Shown piece by piece: positions 28,186-44,158 of a stretch of DNA of 64,000 nucleotides. Where the stretch lies: positions 620,001 to 684,000 of the forward strand of contig CP021238.1 of the NCBI GenBank assembly GCA_002291465.1, in the 5' to 3' direction. The notes under the pieces were generated by a model, which did no database searches, was not told the origin of the DNA, and saw only the letters and a program-made list of their open reading frames with translations. Within the stretch, counting starts at the first letter, position 1. Every line of letters starts with the position of its first letter. The position numbers were made by a program, and so were the translations under genes. This stretch comes from Mycobacterium lepraemurium. GTDB taxonomy: Bacteria > Actinomycetota > Actinomycetes > Mycobacteriales > Mycobacteriaceae.

Positions 28186-29219
28186 GGCGTTCCGCCGGTG
28201 GCTTGCGGCAGCCCGGCGGCGGCCAGCTCTTCCTCGGTGGGCAACCGCAGCGAGACCAGCCCGGCGTAGGCGTCCGGCTCGAGTTCCACCTTGTTCACCG
28301 TGATGTGCACCGGCACCCAATCGCCGTCGTGCCCGGCCAGCCGCAGAACCCTGCTGGCGGCGCCCCCGCTGAATTCCTCTGTCATGGCCGACATCACGGC
28401 GTGGTCGTCGGGGTGGACCCGGGGCTTGCCGGTCTCGCTGCTGCGCCAGTCGTAAAAGGTGCACGGCTCGTCCAGCCATTTCAGCAGCGTCCAGTTGTTG
28501 AGATCGATCAGTGCGCGGTGCACCCCGGCCTGGGTCAGCCCGGACAGGATCCGCTGCGCCAGATCGTCGGTCGACACCGCGGGCCCCTTCTGCTCGGCCT
28601 GCCAGTTGATCGCCCGTGCCACCAGGTGTTCCCGGCCGTCGGGCCCCGGCTCCAAGATGGTGCGCGCCACGAAACCGATCCGAATGGCCTCGCCCCGCCA
28701 GTCGGTGAGATCCCAAGTGCTGCATAGTGTTTGATCGGGTTTGGCCTTGACCGCCATGGCCAGCACCTTGGTTTCGTTCGGGTTGAGCTCACGCGACGGG
28801 AGATCCTCGGCGAACGCCCGGCCGAACGTGACCTCGACCTCGGGGTTCTTGCCGCTGTTGATCAGCGATTCGCGGGTGTCGGTGGCCACCCCCAGCGTCA
28901 GGTCCCATTTCAGCGGCCCGGGAATCGGCCGCTCCGGCGGCTCGATGTCCGACGGCCCGGTCCACACGTGCACGCCGTGGATGAATCCGTCGGACATCAC
29001 CACCGGTTCGGTGCGGATGACGCGGTCGCGCTTGGGGGTGATGCTGGTCAACGCCTGGCCGGTCTGCACCGACTCGGCGATCGCCGTCCGAACCGCGGAG
29101 AGATAGGGGCTGCGGCGCAGGAACGTGGTGATTGGCACGAGATTCTTGAGCTGACGGCCCTGCGCCACAACGGTGGGATCACCCCCGAGCGTCTCCACGA
29201 GCAACCAGTCGTGGGCCAT
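28182..29219 (-). CDS. Multi-sensor-domain protein (Rv3651 ortholog)
   Basis: 345 aa, same length as M. tuberculosis Rv3651, which is described as a triple sensor-domain (GAF/PAS-like) protein. It starts MAHDWLLVETLGGDPTVVAQG at 29219. Three alpha/beta modules follow (roughly 1-120, 125-230, 235-345) with no enzymatic motif visible. In M. tuberculosis it is associated with cAMP and fatty-acid/cholesterol utilisation phenotypes through the cyclase Rv3645; the ligand is unknown. It is convergent with the decayed pilus locus and intact itself. The frame is open upstream of the ATG but not coding there. Confidence 0.9.
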   Translation of the reverse strand: MAHDWLLVETLGGDPTVVAQGRQLKNLVPITTFLRRSPYLSAVRTAIAESVQTGQALTSITPKRDRVIRTEPVVMSDGFIHGVHVWTGPSDIEPPERPIPGPLKWDLTLGVATDTRESLINSGKNPEVEVTFGRAFAEDLPSRELNPNETKVLAMAVKAKPDQTLCSTWDLTDWRGEAIRIGFVARTILEPGPDGREHLVARAINWQAEQKGPAVSTDDLAQRILSGLTQAGVHRALIDLNNWTLLKWLDEPCTFYDWRSSETGKPRVHPDDHAVMSAMTEEFSGGAASRVLRLAGHDGDWVPVHITVNKVELEPDAYAGLVSLRLPTEEELAAAGLPQATGGTP

Positions 29220-29301
29220 GCGGCCGATTTTACGGTGACCGGGCGGGTCCGGGGCAGGCGCTGCTGAACCGGCCCGCGGATTTCGTGGCCCACCGGGGTG
29301 C

Positions 29302-31633
29302 TCAGCGCGGCCCTCGGTCCAACTCCGCGAGGACCAATCGCAACACCCGCGTCGCGCCCGCCTTGTCAAGCGGGTCGTTGCCGTTGCCGCACTTGGGTGA
29401 CTGCACGCACGACGGGCAGCCCCGGGGGCACTCGCACGCCTCGATGGCGGCGGCCGTCGCCCCCAGCCAGGTGCTGGCCCGGCGAAAGCCCCGCTCGGCG
29501 AATCCGGCCCCGCCGGGGTGACCGTCGTAGACAAAGACGCTGGGCAGGCCGGCGGGTTCGGGTCCCACCGCGCTGGACAAGCCGCCGATGTCGCCGCGGT
29601 CGCAGCTGGCCACCAGCGGCAGCAACCCGATCGCCGCGTGCTCGGCCGCGTGCAACGACCCGGGGATGCGCGGGCCGTCAATGCCGTTGTCCCGCAACGC
29701 TTCCTCGGTGATGGTGTACATGGCCGCGGTGGTGGCCAGCGTGTGCTCCGGCATGTCCAGTTCGATGAAGTCGATCACCCCTCCGGACAGGCGGCGGCGC
29801 AGGTAGCCCACCACCCGGTGGGTGACCCGCACCGGCACCAGGCCCAGGGTGACCGGCCCGAAGACCAACCGCTCCCCGGCGCCGGTGACGGCGATGTCGG
29901 TGATTTCCCGCGCGAACGTCGCATACCCGGGATCCTCGGCGTGCACGAACGCGATGCCCTCCTGCAGATCCAGCGAGTCGACGACGTAGCTCTCGCCCTG
30001 ATGCAGGTAGACCGCGCCCGGATGGACCGACGCCGGTGCCTGCCCGGCGCCGGCGCTGTCCAGCAACCGGCCCGTGTCGGCCTCGAGGATGACAACCTGG
30101 CCGCCCGCTCCCCGGATGTCCACCGTGGCGTGCGGCTGCAGGCCGGGCGCCGGGAAGTACTTCCCGTTCCGCCGCCGCAGCAGCCCGTCGTCCACCAGGC
30201 TCTCGGCCACCCCGGTGGCGTCCAGCTCGCGCACCTCTGCCTCCTGAAGCGGCAATTCCGTTGCTGCACAAATAAATTTCGGACCCAGAATGTAGGGGTT
30301 GCGCGGGTCGATCACCACCAGCTCGACCGGCTTGCCCAGCAGCGCGGCCGGGTTGTGCACCAGGTAGGTGTCCAGCGGATCGTCCCGGGCGATCAGCACC
30401 ACCAGCGCCCCCTGGCCGCGCCGCCCGGACCGCCCGGCCTGCTGCCAGAACGAGGCGACCGTGCCCGGAAAACCGGCTAGCACCACCGCGTCCAGCCCGG
30501 CGATGTCGACCCCCAACTCCAGCGCGTTGGCGGTGGCCAGGCCCCGCAGCCGGCCCTCGGCCAGCGCCCGCTCGAGGGCGGTGCGGTCCTCGGCGAGATA
30601 GCCGGCGCGATAGGACGCCACCTGCGCCTACAACTCCGGGGCGATCTCGTCCAACCGGGCCTGCGTGCCGAGCGCGGTCAACTCCGCCGCCCGGCGCGAC
30701 CGGACGAACGTCAGCGTCTACGCACCCTCGGCGATCAGGTCTGGCCACCACCCGCGCCGCCTCCGCACCGGCGGAACGGCGCACCGGCGCACCGTTCTCG
30801 CCCACCAGATTGGCCCGCAGCGCCGGCTCCCACAACGCCACCGTCCGCGTGCCCTGCGGGGAACCGTCTTCGGTGACCTCCCGCACCGGCAGCCTGATCA
30901 ACTCGGCGGCCGTCGCGCCGGGCGAATCCGTTGTCGCGCTGGCGAATATCACCGTCGGCGCGCTGGCGTACCGGGCGCACAACCGCAACAGCCGGCGCAG
31001 CACCATCGCCACATGGGAACCGAAAACCCCACGGTAGTAATGACATTCGTCGACGATCACGAAGCGCAGGCCGCGCAACAGGACGGCCCAGCGGGCGTGG
31101 TTGCGCAGCGTCGACAGATGGATCATGTCCGGGTTGGAGAACACCCAGCGGGACCGCTCCCGCGCGAAGCGGCGCACCTCGGTGGGGCTGTCGCCATCGT
31201 AGGCGGTGGGGGCGACCGCGAAACCGGGTTCCCGCAGCCGCGGAATCGCCGCGGTCAACGCGTGCGCGGCGCGCAACTGGTCGTGGCCGAGTGCCTTGGT
31301 CGGCGACAGGTAGAGCACCCGGGCCCGCGGGTCGGTCGCCAACGCGTTGAGCGCGGGAAGCTGATAGGCCAGCGACTTGCCCGACGCGGTGCCGGTGCTG
31401 ACCACCACGTGAAGGCCCGACCAGGCCAGGTCGGCGGCCGTGCACTGATGCGACCACGGTGATTTGATCCCGCGCGCGGCGAACGCGCCGACCACCCCCG
31501 GCTCGGCCCACGCCGGCCAGTCGTGCGGCCGGCCGCGGCGCGGCGGCAACTCGGCCGCATGGCGCAGCGGCTGCTCGTCGGCGGCGGTCCCGGCGAGCGC
31601 GGCGGCCAGCAGCTCACTGCCGAAACTCGCCAT
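29302..31633 (-). pseudogene. MrfA/YprA-like SF2 DEXH helicase, frameshift and two nonsense codons (Rv3649 ortholog)
   Basis: The gene begins at the ATG at 31633 and encodes an SF2 helicase: Q-motif region SPWSHQCTAADLAW, Walker A STGTASGKSLAYQ, VIVDECHYYRG (DECH) and SATTDSP. After EAARVVA at about 30741 an extra base shifts the frame. In the restored frame two TAG codons follow (complements at 30718-30720 and 30628-30630) before ASYRAGYLAEDR. Downstream comes helicase domain 2 and a C-terminal DUF1998-type zinc module (CECPRGCPSC...KCGN). The family includes B. subtilis MrfA, which repairs mitomycin lesions. Three lesions indicate a true pseudogene. Confidence 0.88.
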
Positions 31634-31881
31634 CTCGCCCCTCGTGGAACCGCCCGGCGACGCAAGTCTGTCGCCGACGCGATGAACATGGTTGACTATT
31701 TGCGGTCGCAGCTTCTGTGTTCGTGTCAAACTTTCGCAGGATCGACGTTGCGGCCGCGGTTCCTGCGAGGTTAATCGGTCGGGTGAAGTTCCGGCGACTG
31801 AGCGAGGTATGGCGGTCGTACCAGGACCCGGGGCGTCGAAAGGCGATGCCCCGCACCCAGAAGAAAAGGAAAGATCGAGAG

Positions 31882-32085
31882 ATGCCACAGGGAACTGTGA
31901 AGTGGTTCAACGCGGAGAAGGGCTTCGGGTTCATCGCTCCCGAAGACGGTTCCGCTGACGTGTTTGTCCACTACACGGAGATCCAGGGAACGGGCTTCCG
32001 CACCCTTGAAGAGAACCAGAAGGTCGAGTTCGAAATCGGCCACAGCCCTAAGGGCCCCCAGGCCACCGGAGTCCGCTCCCTGTAG
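31882..32085 (+). CDS. cspA: Cold-shock protein CspA
   Basis: 67-aa single cold-shock domain. RNP1 KGFGFIAP and RNP2 VFVHY are intact; N-terminus [14 protein letters not shown]. Binds single-stranded RNA/DNA as an RNA chaperone. The ATG at 31882 follows an AAAAGGAAAGATCGAGAG ribosome-binding region. The frame is open upstream, but the 248-bp gap to the divergent helicase start is better read as a long 5' leader, common for csp genes. A strong terminator follows the gene. Confidence 0.97.
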
Positions 32086-32106
32086 GCGGGCAGACCTGAA
32101 ACGGAT

Positions 32107-32157
32107 ACCCCCCGTGCAGTCCCGCCCAGCGGGCCCGGCCGGGGGGTTTCCTCTTTT
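32107..32157 (+). terminator. Intrinsic terminator after cspA
   Basis: CCCCCCG (32108-32114) pairs with CGGGGGG (32140-32146) around a GC-rich interior that contains a second small stem (CCCGC/GCGGG), followed by TTTCCTCTTTTC. Position and U-rich tail fit Rho-independent termination of cspA. Confidence 0.8.
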
Positions 32158-32273
32158 CTCTAGTTTTCTCCAGGGGTTTCATCCCTGGTGATCTCCCGCG
32201 GCCCGAGTCGGCGCGCCCGCAACGCCGATTGCCTCAAGACGCGAACGGCAGACCTGGCCTACTGTCGGATGGC

Positions 32274-32864
32274 GTGAGCCAGCTTTCCTTCTTCACGGCG
32301 GAGTCGGTGCCCCCCGCGGTCGCCGATCTCTCGGGAGTGCTGGCGGCGTCCGGGCAGATCGTCATGGTCGGGACCCCGGAACCCCGCGGCGCCCGGCTGT
32401 CGGTGGTGGTCGACCACACCTGGCGCGCCGAGGCGCTGGCGGACATGATCTCCAAGGCCGGCCTGGTGGCCGAGATCGGCCGGACCTACGAGGACACCTC
32501 GCTGGTGCGCACCGCGGTGGACCCCGCGCTGAGCTCGCTGGCCGCCGAATGGACGCGCGGCGCAGTCAAGACCGTCCCGCCGCGCTGGCTACCCGGGCCG
32601 CGCGAATTGCGGGCCTGGACGCTGGCCGCCGGCAACCCCGAGGGCGAGCACTATGTGCTGGCGTTGGACCCGCACGCACCCGACATCCACTCGCCGCTGG
32701 CGTCGGCGTTGATGCGGGTCGGCATCGCGCCCACGCTGATCGGCACCCGCGGCGGGCGGCCGGCGCTGCGGATCAGCGGCCGCCGCCGGCTGTCACGCCT
32801 GGTAGAGAACGTGGGAGAGCCGCCCGACAGCCCGGAGGCGTCGGCGCACTGGCCGCGCGTGTAG
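32274..32864 (+). CDS. Conserved hypothetical protein (Rv3647c ortholog)
   Basis: 196 aa from the GTG at 32274 (SQLSFFTAESVPPAVADLSG), chosen because M. tuberculosis Rv3647c starts in the same way; an in-frame ATG at 32229 is possible. Conserved blocks are TRGAVKTVPPRWLPGPRELRA and RRLSRLVENVGEPP. No known catalytic motif. It is conserved between cspA and topA across mycobacteria, which hints at a core role, but no function can be given. The reading frame is intact. Confidence 0.85.
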   Translation: MSQLSFFTAESVPPAVADLSGVLAASGQIVMVGTPEPRGARLSVVVDHTWRAEALADMISKAGLVAEIGRTYEDTSLVRTAVDPALSSLAAEWTRGAVKTVPPRWLPGPRELRAWTLAAGNPEGEHYVLALDPHAPDIHSPLASALMRVGIAPTLIGTRGGRPALRISGRRRLSRLVENVGEPPDSPEASAHWPRV

Positions 32865-33067
32865 CGGGCGGACGGACCCCGGATCCGGCCCGCCGCCGGG
32901 CCCGCCGGTTTGCGCAGGCGAGCCTCCGGGTGCGAAATTGTCAGGTGCCGCAGGGCGAAGGAACGGTCGCGGACTGCGAATTTCACCGGAATTTTCGTAG
33001 CAGACCTGTCATTCTTCCTGCAGGTGGTCTCGCAGGGGGACCAATCAGGGATGGAGCGTAAGGGCAG

Positions 33068-35862
<2,795 letters not shown>

Positions 35863-35866
<4 letters not shown>

Positions 35867-37467
35867 CCGCTCACCTCGCTGGAAACCTCTTGCGGAGCAA
35901 CCTCTTCGGGGGTGGCCAGCTTCACCGGTCGGGCCAGCTGGGTGGGTGCGGTGCGGCCGCGTAGCTCGACGACCTCGCCGACGTCCCAGCACAACGCCTC
36001 CGAATCCAGCGCGCCGCTGACTGCGATCGCCGACGCCAGCACGTGGCCGGGCTCGAGTTTGGCCAGCTCGGTCAGCCGGGCGGCCTCGTTGACCGGGTCG
36101 CCGATCACGGTGTACTCGAACCGGGCCTGCGCGCCGATGTGGCCGGCGATGGCGCGGCCGGCCGACACCCCGATGCCGAACTCCGCCGAACCGATCACCG
36201 GCAGCAGCGCGTCGTGCAACTCCCGCGCCGCGGCCAGCGCCCCGCCGGGGGAGTCGGGGTGCTCGATCGGTGCGCCGAAGATGGCCAGCGCGGCGTCACC
36301 CTGGAACTTGTTAACGAAACCGCCATGCTTGCCAACGGTTTCCACCACCACACGGAAGAACTCGTTGAGCAGGTGCACCACCTCGGCGGGCGGGCGGGTG
36401 GCGGCCAGCTGGGTGGAACCGACCAGGTCCACGAACAGCACCGCGACATCGCGTTCCTGACCGCCCAGCTCGGTGCCGCGCTCCAGCGCGCGGCGGGCCA
36501 CGTCCTCGCCGACGTAGCGGCCGAACAGGTCGCGCAGCCGCTGCCGCTCGGACAGGTCGCGGACCATGTCGTTGAAGCCGGCCTGCAGTAGGCCCAGCTC
36601 GCTGGCGTCGTAGATCTGCATGTGCGCGTTGTAGTTTCCGCGCTGCACCTCCGAGAGCGCCCAGCGCAGCTGGCGCAGCGGGTCGGCGATCGACATGGCC
36701 ACCAGCAGCGTGCTGACCAGCCCAATGCCCAGCGCCGCCACCGCCAGCAGCAGGATGGGGGTGAACAGCTTCTCCGGCGTGGCATGCAGCAGCGAGGTCT
36801 TGTCGGCCACCACCGCCAGCACGATGGCCAGCACCGGCACCGCGGTGGACAGCATCCAGGTCAGGATCTGGCGCAGGATGACACCGGGCGCCTTGGCGTT
36901 CTCGGGCACCCCGCTGCGCAGCGCGGCGACGGCCACCGGGCGCAGCACCCGCTCGCACTGCAGGTAGCCGATGATCGCGGTGGTCGCGGCGCCCAGCCCG
37001 GTGGCCACCGCCACCACCGGCGCGGCGAACCGGGCCACCGACCAGCTGGCGATGATGAACACCACGCCGCCGATGCACCAGATCACCATGTTGGTGAAGG
37101 TGTGGTAGAACGGCATGCGCAGCGCGCGGATGCGGGCCAGTTCGGTGGCGGCCGGGTTGGATTCGGCCAGCAGGTTGTCCCGACGCTGCCACCGGAACAC
37201 CGGCATCAGCAGCTTCAGGTTTACCACCGAGGCGGCGAGGAACAGCACCACCAACGACGTCGCGAACACCGCCAGGTTCACCACCGGCAGGTCCTGGAGC
37301 TGGATGCGGTCTTCGGGCGGCAGGGCGTAGCGTAGGAAGCCGAGCACGAACAGCGCGCCGATGATGTCGGCCTGCATCATGCTCAGCCAGAACAACGGCC
37401 ACGGTGTGCGCACCACCCAGCGGGCGAATGCGTTGATCCGCCCCGGTCGCGCCGCCGCTGTTGTCAC
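35863..37467 (-). CDS. Membrane adenylate cyclase with HAMP domain (Rv3645 ortholog)
   Basis: 534-aa class III cyclase. Six transmembrane helices (about residues 15-250) lead into a HAMP linker (ADPLRQLRWALSEVQRGNYN) and a cyclase catalytic domain (about 345-515) with VLFVDLVGSTQLA (metal Asp), NKFQGDAALAIFG and ARFEYTVIGDPVNEAARL. In M. tuberculosis Rv3645 is a major cAMP source linked to fatty-acid and cholesterol use and drug tolerance. Divergent from the clamp-loader gene across 145 bp. Intact. Confidence 0.94.
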
Positions 37468-37612
37468 GATCCCACCGTATCGGGCGGCGGCGACGTCTCG
37501 GAAACTAAATTGCGTTCATTTTGGCGGCCGCGACGGCGGCGAAGATAACGGAATGGTCGCGGTATGGTGGCCGATCGGTATCTGTCGGGCGGTCGCAGTA
37601 GGTTAGGCGCTG

Positions 37613-38818
37613 ATGTCCGGGGTGTTTACGCGGCTGGTAGGCCAGGACGCGGTGAAGGCCGAGCTGCTCGGCGCGGCCCGGGCCGCCCGCGGTGACGCGG
37701 GCCACAGCGATGCGGGCGCCGGGACTATGACACACGCCTGGCTGATCACCGGCCCGCCGGGGTCCGGACGCTCGGTGGCGGCGCTGCGCTTCGCGGCCGC
37801 GCTGCAATGCACCGCGGACGGCGAACCGGGTTGTGGCCGCTGCCATGCCTGCACGACGACCCTGGCCGGCACCCACGCCGACGTGCGCCGGGTGGTTCCC
37901 GAGGGCCTGTCCATCGGCGTCGACGAGATGCGCGCGATCGTGCAGATCGCGGCGCGGCGCCCGGCCACCGGGAATTGGCAGATCGTGGTGATCGAGGACG
38001 CCGACCGGTTGACCGAGGGGGCGGCCAACGCGCTGCTGAAGGTGGTCGAGGAGCCGCCGCCGTCGACGGTGTTTCTGCTGTGCGCGCCGTCGGTGGACCC
38101 CGAGGACGTGGCGATCACGCTGCGGTCCCGGTGCCGGCACGTCGCGCTGGTGACCCCGTCGACCGAGGCGATCGCCCGGGTGCTGGTCGACAGCGACGGC
38201 CTCACCTCCGAGACGGCGGACTGGGCGGCATCGGTCAGCGGCGGCCATGTGGGCCGGGCGCGGCGGCTGGCCACCGACCCCGAGGCGCGGCAGCGCCGGG
38301 AGCGGGCGCTGGGCCTGGTGCGCGACGCGGCCACGCCGTCGCGGGCCTACGCCGCGGCCGAAGAGCTGGTGGCCGCGGCCGAGGCGGAGGCAGTGGTGCT
38401 GACCGCCGAGCGCGCCGAGGCCGAGACCGAGGAGCTGCGCACGGCGCTGGGCGCCGGCGGCACCGGCAAGGGCACCGCGGGCGCCATGCGCGGGGCGGCC
38501 GGGGCGATCAAAGACCTTGAGCGGCGCCAGAAGTCGCGTCAGACCCGGGCGTCGCGGGATGCGCTGGACCGGGCGCTGATCGACCTGGCGACCTACTTCC
38601 GGGATGCGCTGATGGCCTCCTCCGGCGCCGGGGCGGTGCGGGCCAACCATCCGGACATGGCCGAACGGGTCGCGGCGCTGGCCGCGCACGCGCCGCCCGA
38701 GCGGCTGCTGCGCTGCATTGAGGCGGTGCTGGAGTGCCGCGAGGCGCTGGCCGTCAACGTCAAGCCCAAGTTCGCCGTCGACGCCATGGTCGCCACCATC
38801 GGCCAGCAACTTGGGTGA
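37613..38818 (+). CDS. DNA polymerase III delta-prime subunit (clamp loader; Rv3644c ortholog)
   Basis: 401-aa AAA+ clamp-loader subunit. The P-loop is ITGPPGSGRSVAAL with Arg in place of the canonical Lys, as expected for a delta-prime subunit that does not hydrolyse ATP. The zinc module is C-GRCHAC with an upstream Cys (LQCTADGEPGCGRCHAC), followed by VVIEDADRLTEGAANALLKV and FLLCAPSVDPEDVAITLRSRC. It works in the replisome with DnaX and HolA. Same length as the M. tuberculosis protein. A tRNA-Thr gene follows 41 bp downstream. Confidence 0.92.
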   Translation: MSGVFTRLVGQDAVKAELLGAARAARGDAGHSDAGAGTMTHAWLITGPPGSGRSVAALRFAAALQCTADGEPGCGRCHACTTTLAGTHADVRRVVPEGLSIGVDEMRAIVQIAARRPATGNWQIVVIEDADRLTEGAANALLKVVEEPPPSTVFLLCAPSVDPEDVAITLRSRCRHVALVTPSTEAIARVLVDSDGLTSETADWAASVSGGHVGRARRLATDPEARQRRERALGLVRDAATPSRAYAAAEELVAAAEAEAVVLTAERAEAETEELRTALGAGGTGKGTAGAMRGAAGAIKDLERRQKSRQTRASRDALDRALIDLATYFRDALMASSGAGAVRANHPDMAERVAALAAHAPPERLLRCIEAVLECREALAVNVKPKFAVDAMVATIGQQLG

Positions 38819-38859
38819 CGCGACCCCTCTGCCGTAGACTCGTGCCGCCCATCGGGCAC

Positions 38860-38932
38860 GCCACCTTAGCTCAGTCGGTAGAGCGGCTCACTCGTAATGA
38901 GCAGGTCAGGAGTTCGATTCTCCTAGGTGGCT
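38860..38932 (+). tRNA. tRNA-Thr, anticodon CGT
   Basis: 73-nt cloverleaf. Acceptor GCCACCT pairs with AGGTGGC (38925-38931) with discriminator T. D-arm TTAGCTCAGTCGGTAGAGC; anticodon stem GCTCA/TGAGC with loop CTCGTAA and anticodon CGT at 38893-38895 (reads ACG); T-arm CAGGAGTTCGATTCTCCT. CCA is not encoded. It matches the position of a tRNA-Thr next to Rv3644c in M. tuberculosis. Confidence 0.97.
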
Positions 38933-38952
38933 CCGTTTGTTCGGGCGCCGAG

Positions 38953-38970
38953 CGTCACGCCAGCGTGACG
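38953..38970. repeat. Palindromic element after tRNA-Thr, related to the one upstream of ftsH
   Basis: CGTCACG-CCAG-CGTGACG, a perfect 7-bp stem with a 4-nt loop. It is embedded in GCGCCGAGCGTCACGC, a 16-mer that recurs at 57407-57422, suggesting a dispersed intergenic repeat. It may also act as a hairpin terminator between the tRNA and the convergent Rv3635-like gene. Confidence 0.65.
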
Positions 38971-38984
38971 GGCGGGCGAGGTCC

Positions 38985-42043
<3,059 letters not shown>

Positions 42044-42047
<4 letters not shown>

Positions 42048-42745
42048 CGTGGAATCCTTCCTCGCAGAAACCCGTCGAAAATGATGTTCACCCCGTTGAG
42101 CAGCGGTTGACCCTTCGACCTCGAGTACTCGGTGTAGAGCACCTCGATGGGTTCTTCGGCCACGCGCCAATGGTTTTCGTCGATCAGCATGACGAACTCG
42201 TTGGCGTGGCTCATGCCGCTCATGGTGATGTCCAGCCCGTCGGTGACCTTCTTGTTGAACACCCGCAGCCCGTTGTTGGTGTCGGTCAGGCCGAGCCGGC
42301 GGCCGCGCCGGCTCAGCCGTGCTGCGGTCTGCAACACCATGCGCTTCAGGAGCGGCGGCCGGGCCCCCTGCCGGGTGCCGAACCGGGTGCCGATGACGAC
42401 GTCGACGTCACCGACCCGCAGCCGGTTGACTATCGCGGCCAGGTCTTTGACCCGGTGCTGGCCGTCGGCGTCGAAGGTGGCGAAGATCTGGGCGCCCGGC
42501 TGCCGGCGGGCGTACTCGACCCCGGTCTGAATGGCCGCGCCCTGCCCGAGGTTGATCGGATGGCGCACCAGATGCGCCCCGGCCCGCCGGGCGATCTCGC
42601 CGGTGTCGTCGGTGCTGCCGTCGTCCACGCAGACGACGTTGTCGAATACCGAACGCACATCGGCTATCACCTCGCCGATGACGGCGGCTTCGTTGAAGGC
42701 GGGAATCACGACCCAGACGGCCGAATAATGCGTGCCAGTACCCAT
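42044..42745 (-). CDS. ppgS: Polyprenyl-phospho-N-acetylgalactosaminyl synthase PpgS (GT2)
   Basis: 233-aa GT-A fold glycosyltransferase: VVIPAFNEAAVIGEV, VVCVDDGSTDDT and TFDADGQHRVKDL (metal-binding Asp-x-Asp), then a TNNGLRVFNKK acceptor loop. In M. tuberculosis PpgS (Rv3631) makes polyprenyl-phosphate GalNAc, the donor for galactosamine decoration of arabinogalactan. No C-terminal membrane helix, so the small DUF2304 partner probably tethers it. Intact. Confidence 0.93.
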
Positions 42746-42780
42746 CTAAGCCCACAAGGTACACGCCGGTGCAGGTCCGA

Positions 42781-44031
42781 TCAGCCGGTTAGGCGCGCGG
42801 CGCGCGACAACGCCACCAGATGCGCGCTGATACCCACCAGCGGCCCGCACAGCAGCCCGACCACGGTCCGGGTCTGCAGCGACAACGGCAGTGCCAGCAG
42901 CAATCCCGATGCGACCGTGGCGCCCACCCACCCCAGCGCGTAGGCCCGGTGCAGAGCGGCGGCGACCGCGGCCGCGCCGGTCAGGGTGAGCATCGCGATG
43001 GCCACCGCCGCCGCGGTCAGCCAGGCCAGCAGCGCGCTGCCGGCCTGGTACTGCGGGCCGAAGGCGACCCGTAACACCCACGGGCCCAGCACGCCTGCGG
43101 CCAGCACCCCGACCGCGCCGATCGCCCCGACGATGGCCGCCGGGCCGATCAGCGCCCTAACCCGGTCGCTGCGTTCGTCGACGAAATGCGCAATCAGGTT
43201 GCCCTGCATGGCCGTCAGCGGCACCAGCAGCGGCGCGCGGGTCAGCGTGACGGCGAGGATGATCACCCCGCCCTGCGCGCCGAGCTCGGCGCTGGTCAGC
43301 TTCAGCAGCACCGGAAACCCCATCACCAGGATGGCGCTGGCGCCCGCGGCGGTGATCGAATGCGCGGCGCCGCGCAGGAACGGCGCGGTGCCGCCCGGGG
43401 TCAGCAGCCGCGCGGTGGCGCGGGTGGCGGGTGAGGCCGCCAGCAGGATCAGCCAGGCGACCGCGCCGGCGACCGTCGCCCACAAGAAGCCGACCAGGTG
43501 CCAACCCAGCACCACGGTAGCCGCGGCCACCATCACCCGGATGACGGCGTCGGTCACCATCAGCGCGCCGTAGCGGGTCCACTTGTTGGTGCCGGCCAGC
43601 ATGCCCAGCAGGGTGGCGTGCACACAGAACCCGGCCAGCCCCACGGACAGCAGCAGCACCGACAGCGGCCGCGCCTCGACGAACACCCGGCCGCTCCACA
43701 ACGGCGAGCTGCCGGCGATCACGACGGCCGCGGCCGCCCCGAGCAGCATGGCGACCCGCAACGGATGGGTGCGCTTGACCGGTGCGACCTCGAGGTAGGG
43801 CATCACCCGGACTTCCCGGGTGGTCTCCTGCAGCAGCCCGTTGGCCGCGCCGGTGACCAGCCCGAAAGCCCCCCAGAACACCCCGAACACCGAAAAGCCG
43901 CTCGGCGCCAGGTCGCGGGCGGCCAGGTATATCACCGCGTAACCGCACAGCGCCGTCACCGCCGTGGCGGTCCCGACCCGGGCCATGCTGCCGCGTGCCA
44001 CCGGCCCCTGCGATGCACTGATCTCGGTCAT
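42781..44031 (-). CDS. Multi-pass membrane protein, flippase-like (Rv3630 ortholog)
   Basis: 416 aa with about 12 hydrophobic helices spread over the full length (for example LLGAAAAVVIAGSSPLW and VGAIGAVGVLAAGVLGPWVL), resembling Wzx/MATE-type polysaccharide exporters. It begins 35 bp upstream of ppgS on the same strand, so a role in flipping polyprenyl-phosphate-GalNAc is a reasonable inference; no experimental link is known to me. M. tuberculosis Rv3630 is similar in length (about 430 aa). Start ATG at 44031, divergent from the TerC/DUF475 gene. Confidence 0.82.
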   Translation of the reverse strand: MTEISASQGPVARGSMARVGTATAVTALCGYAVIYLAARDLAPSGFSVFGVFWGAFGLVTGAANGLLQETTREVRVMPYLEVAPVKRTHPLRVAMLLGAAAAVVIAGSSPLWSGRVFVEARPLSVLLLSVGLAGFCVHATLLGMLAGTNKWTRYGALMVTDAVIRVMVAAATVVLGWHLVGFLWATVAGAVAWLILLAASPATRATARLLTPGGTAPFLRGAAHSITAAGASAILVMGFPVLLKLTSAELGAQGGVIILAVTLTRAPLLVPLTAMQGNLIAHFVDERSDRVRALIGPAAIVGAIGAVGVLAAGVLGPWVLRVAFGPQYQAGSALLAWLTAAAVAIAMLTLTGAAAVAAALHRAYALGWVGATVASGLLLALPLSLQTRTVVGLLCGPLVGISAHLVALSRAARLTG

Positions 44032-44158
44032 CGGGGCGGCGCTTTCGGCCCGCTGCCCCGAGGTATCGCCACAATTTGAAAATGGTAAGCGGCCCGCAGC
44101 GTGCGCCGCGGCGGCGATCGGTGTTGGTTAGGGTGGGCGGCGGCCGGAAAGGATCGCA

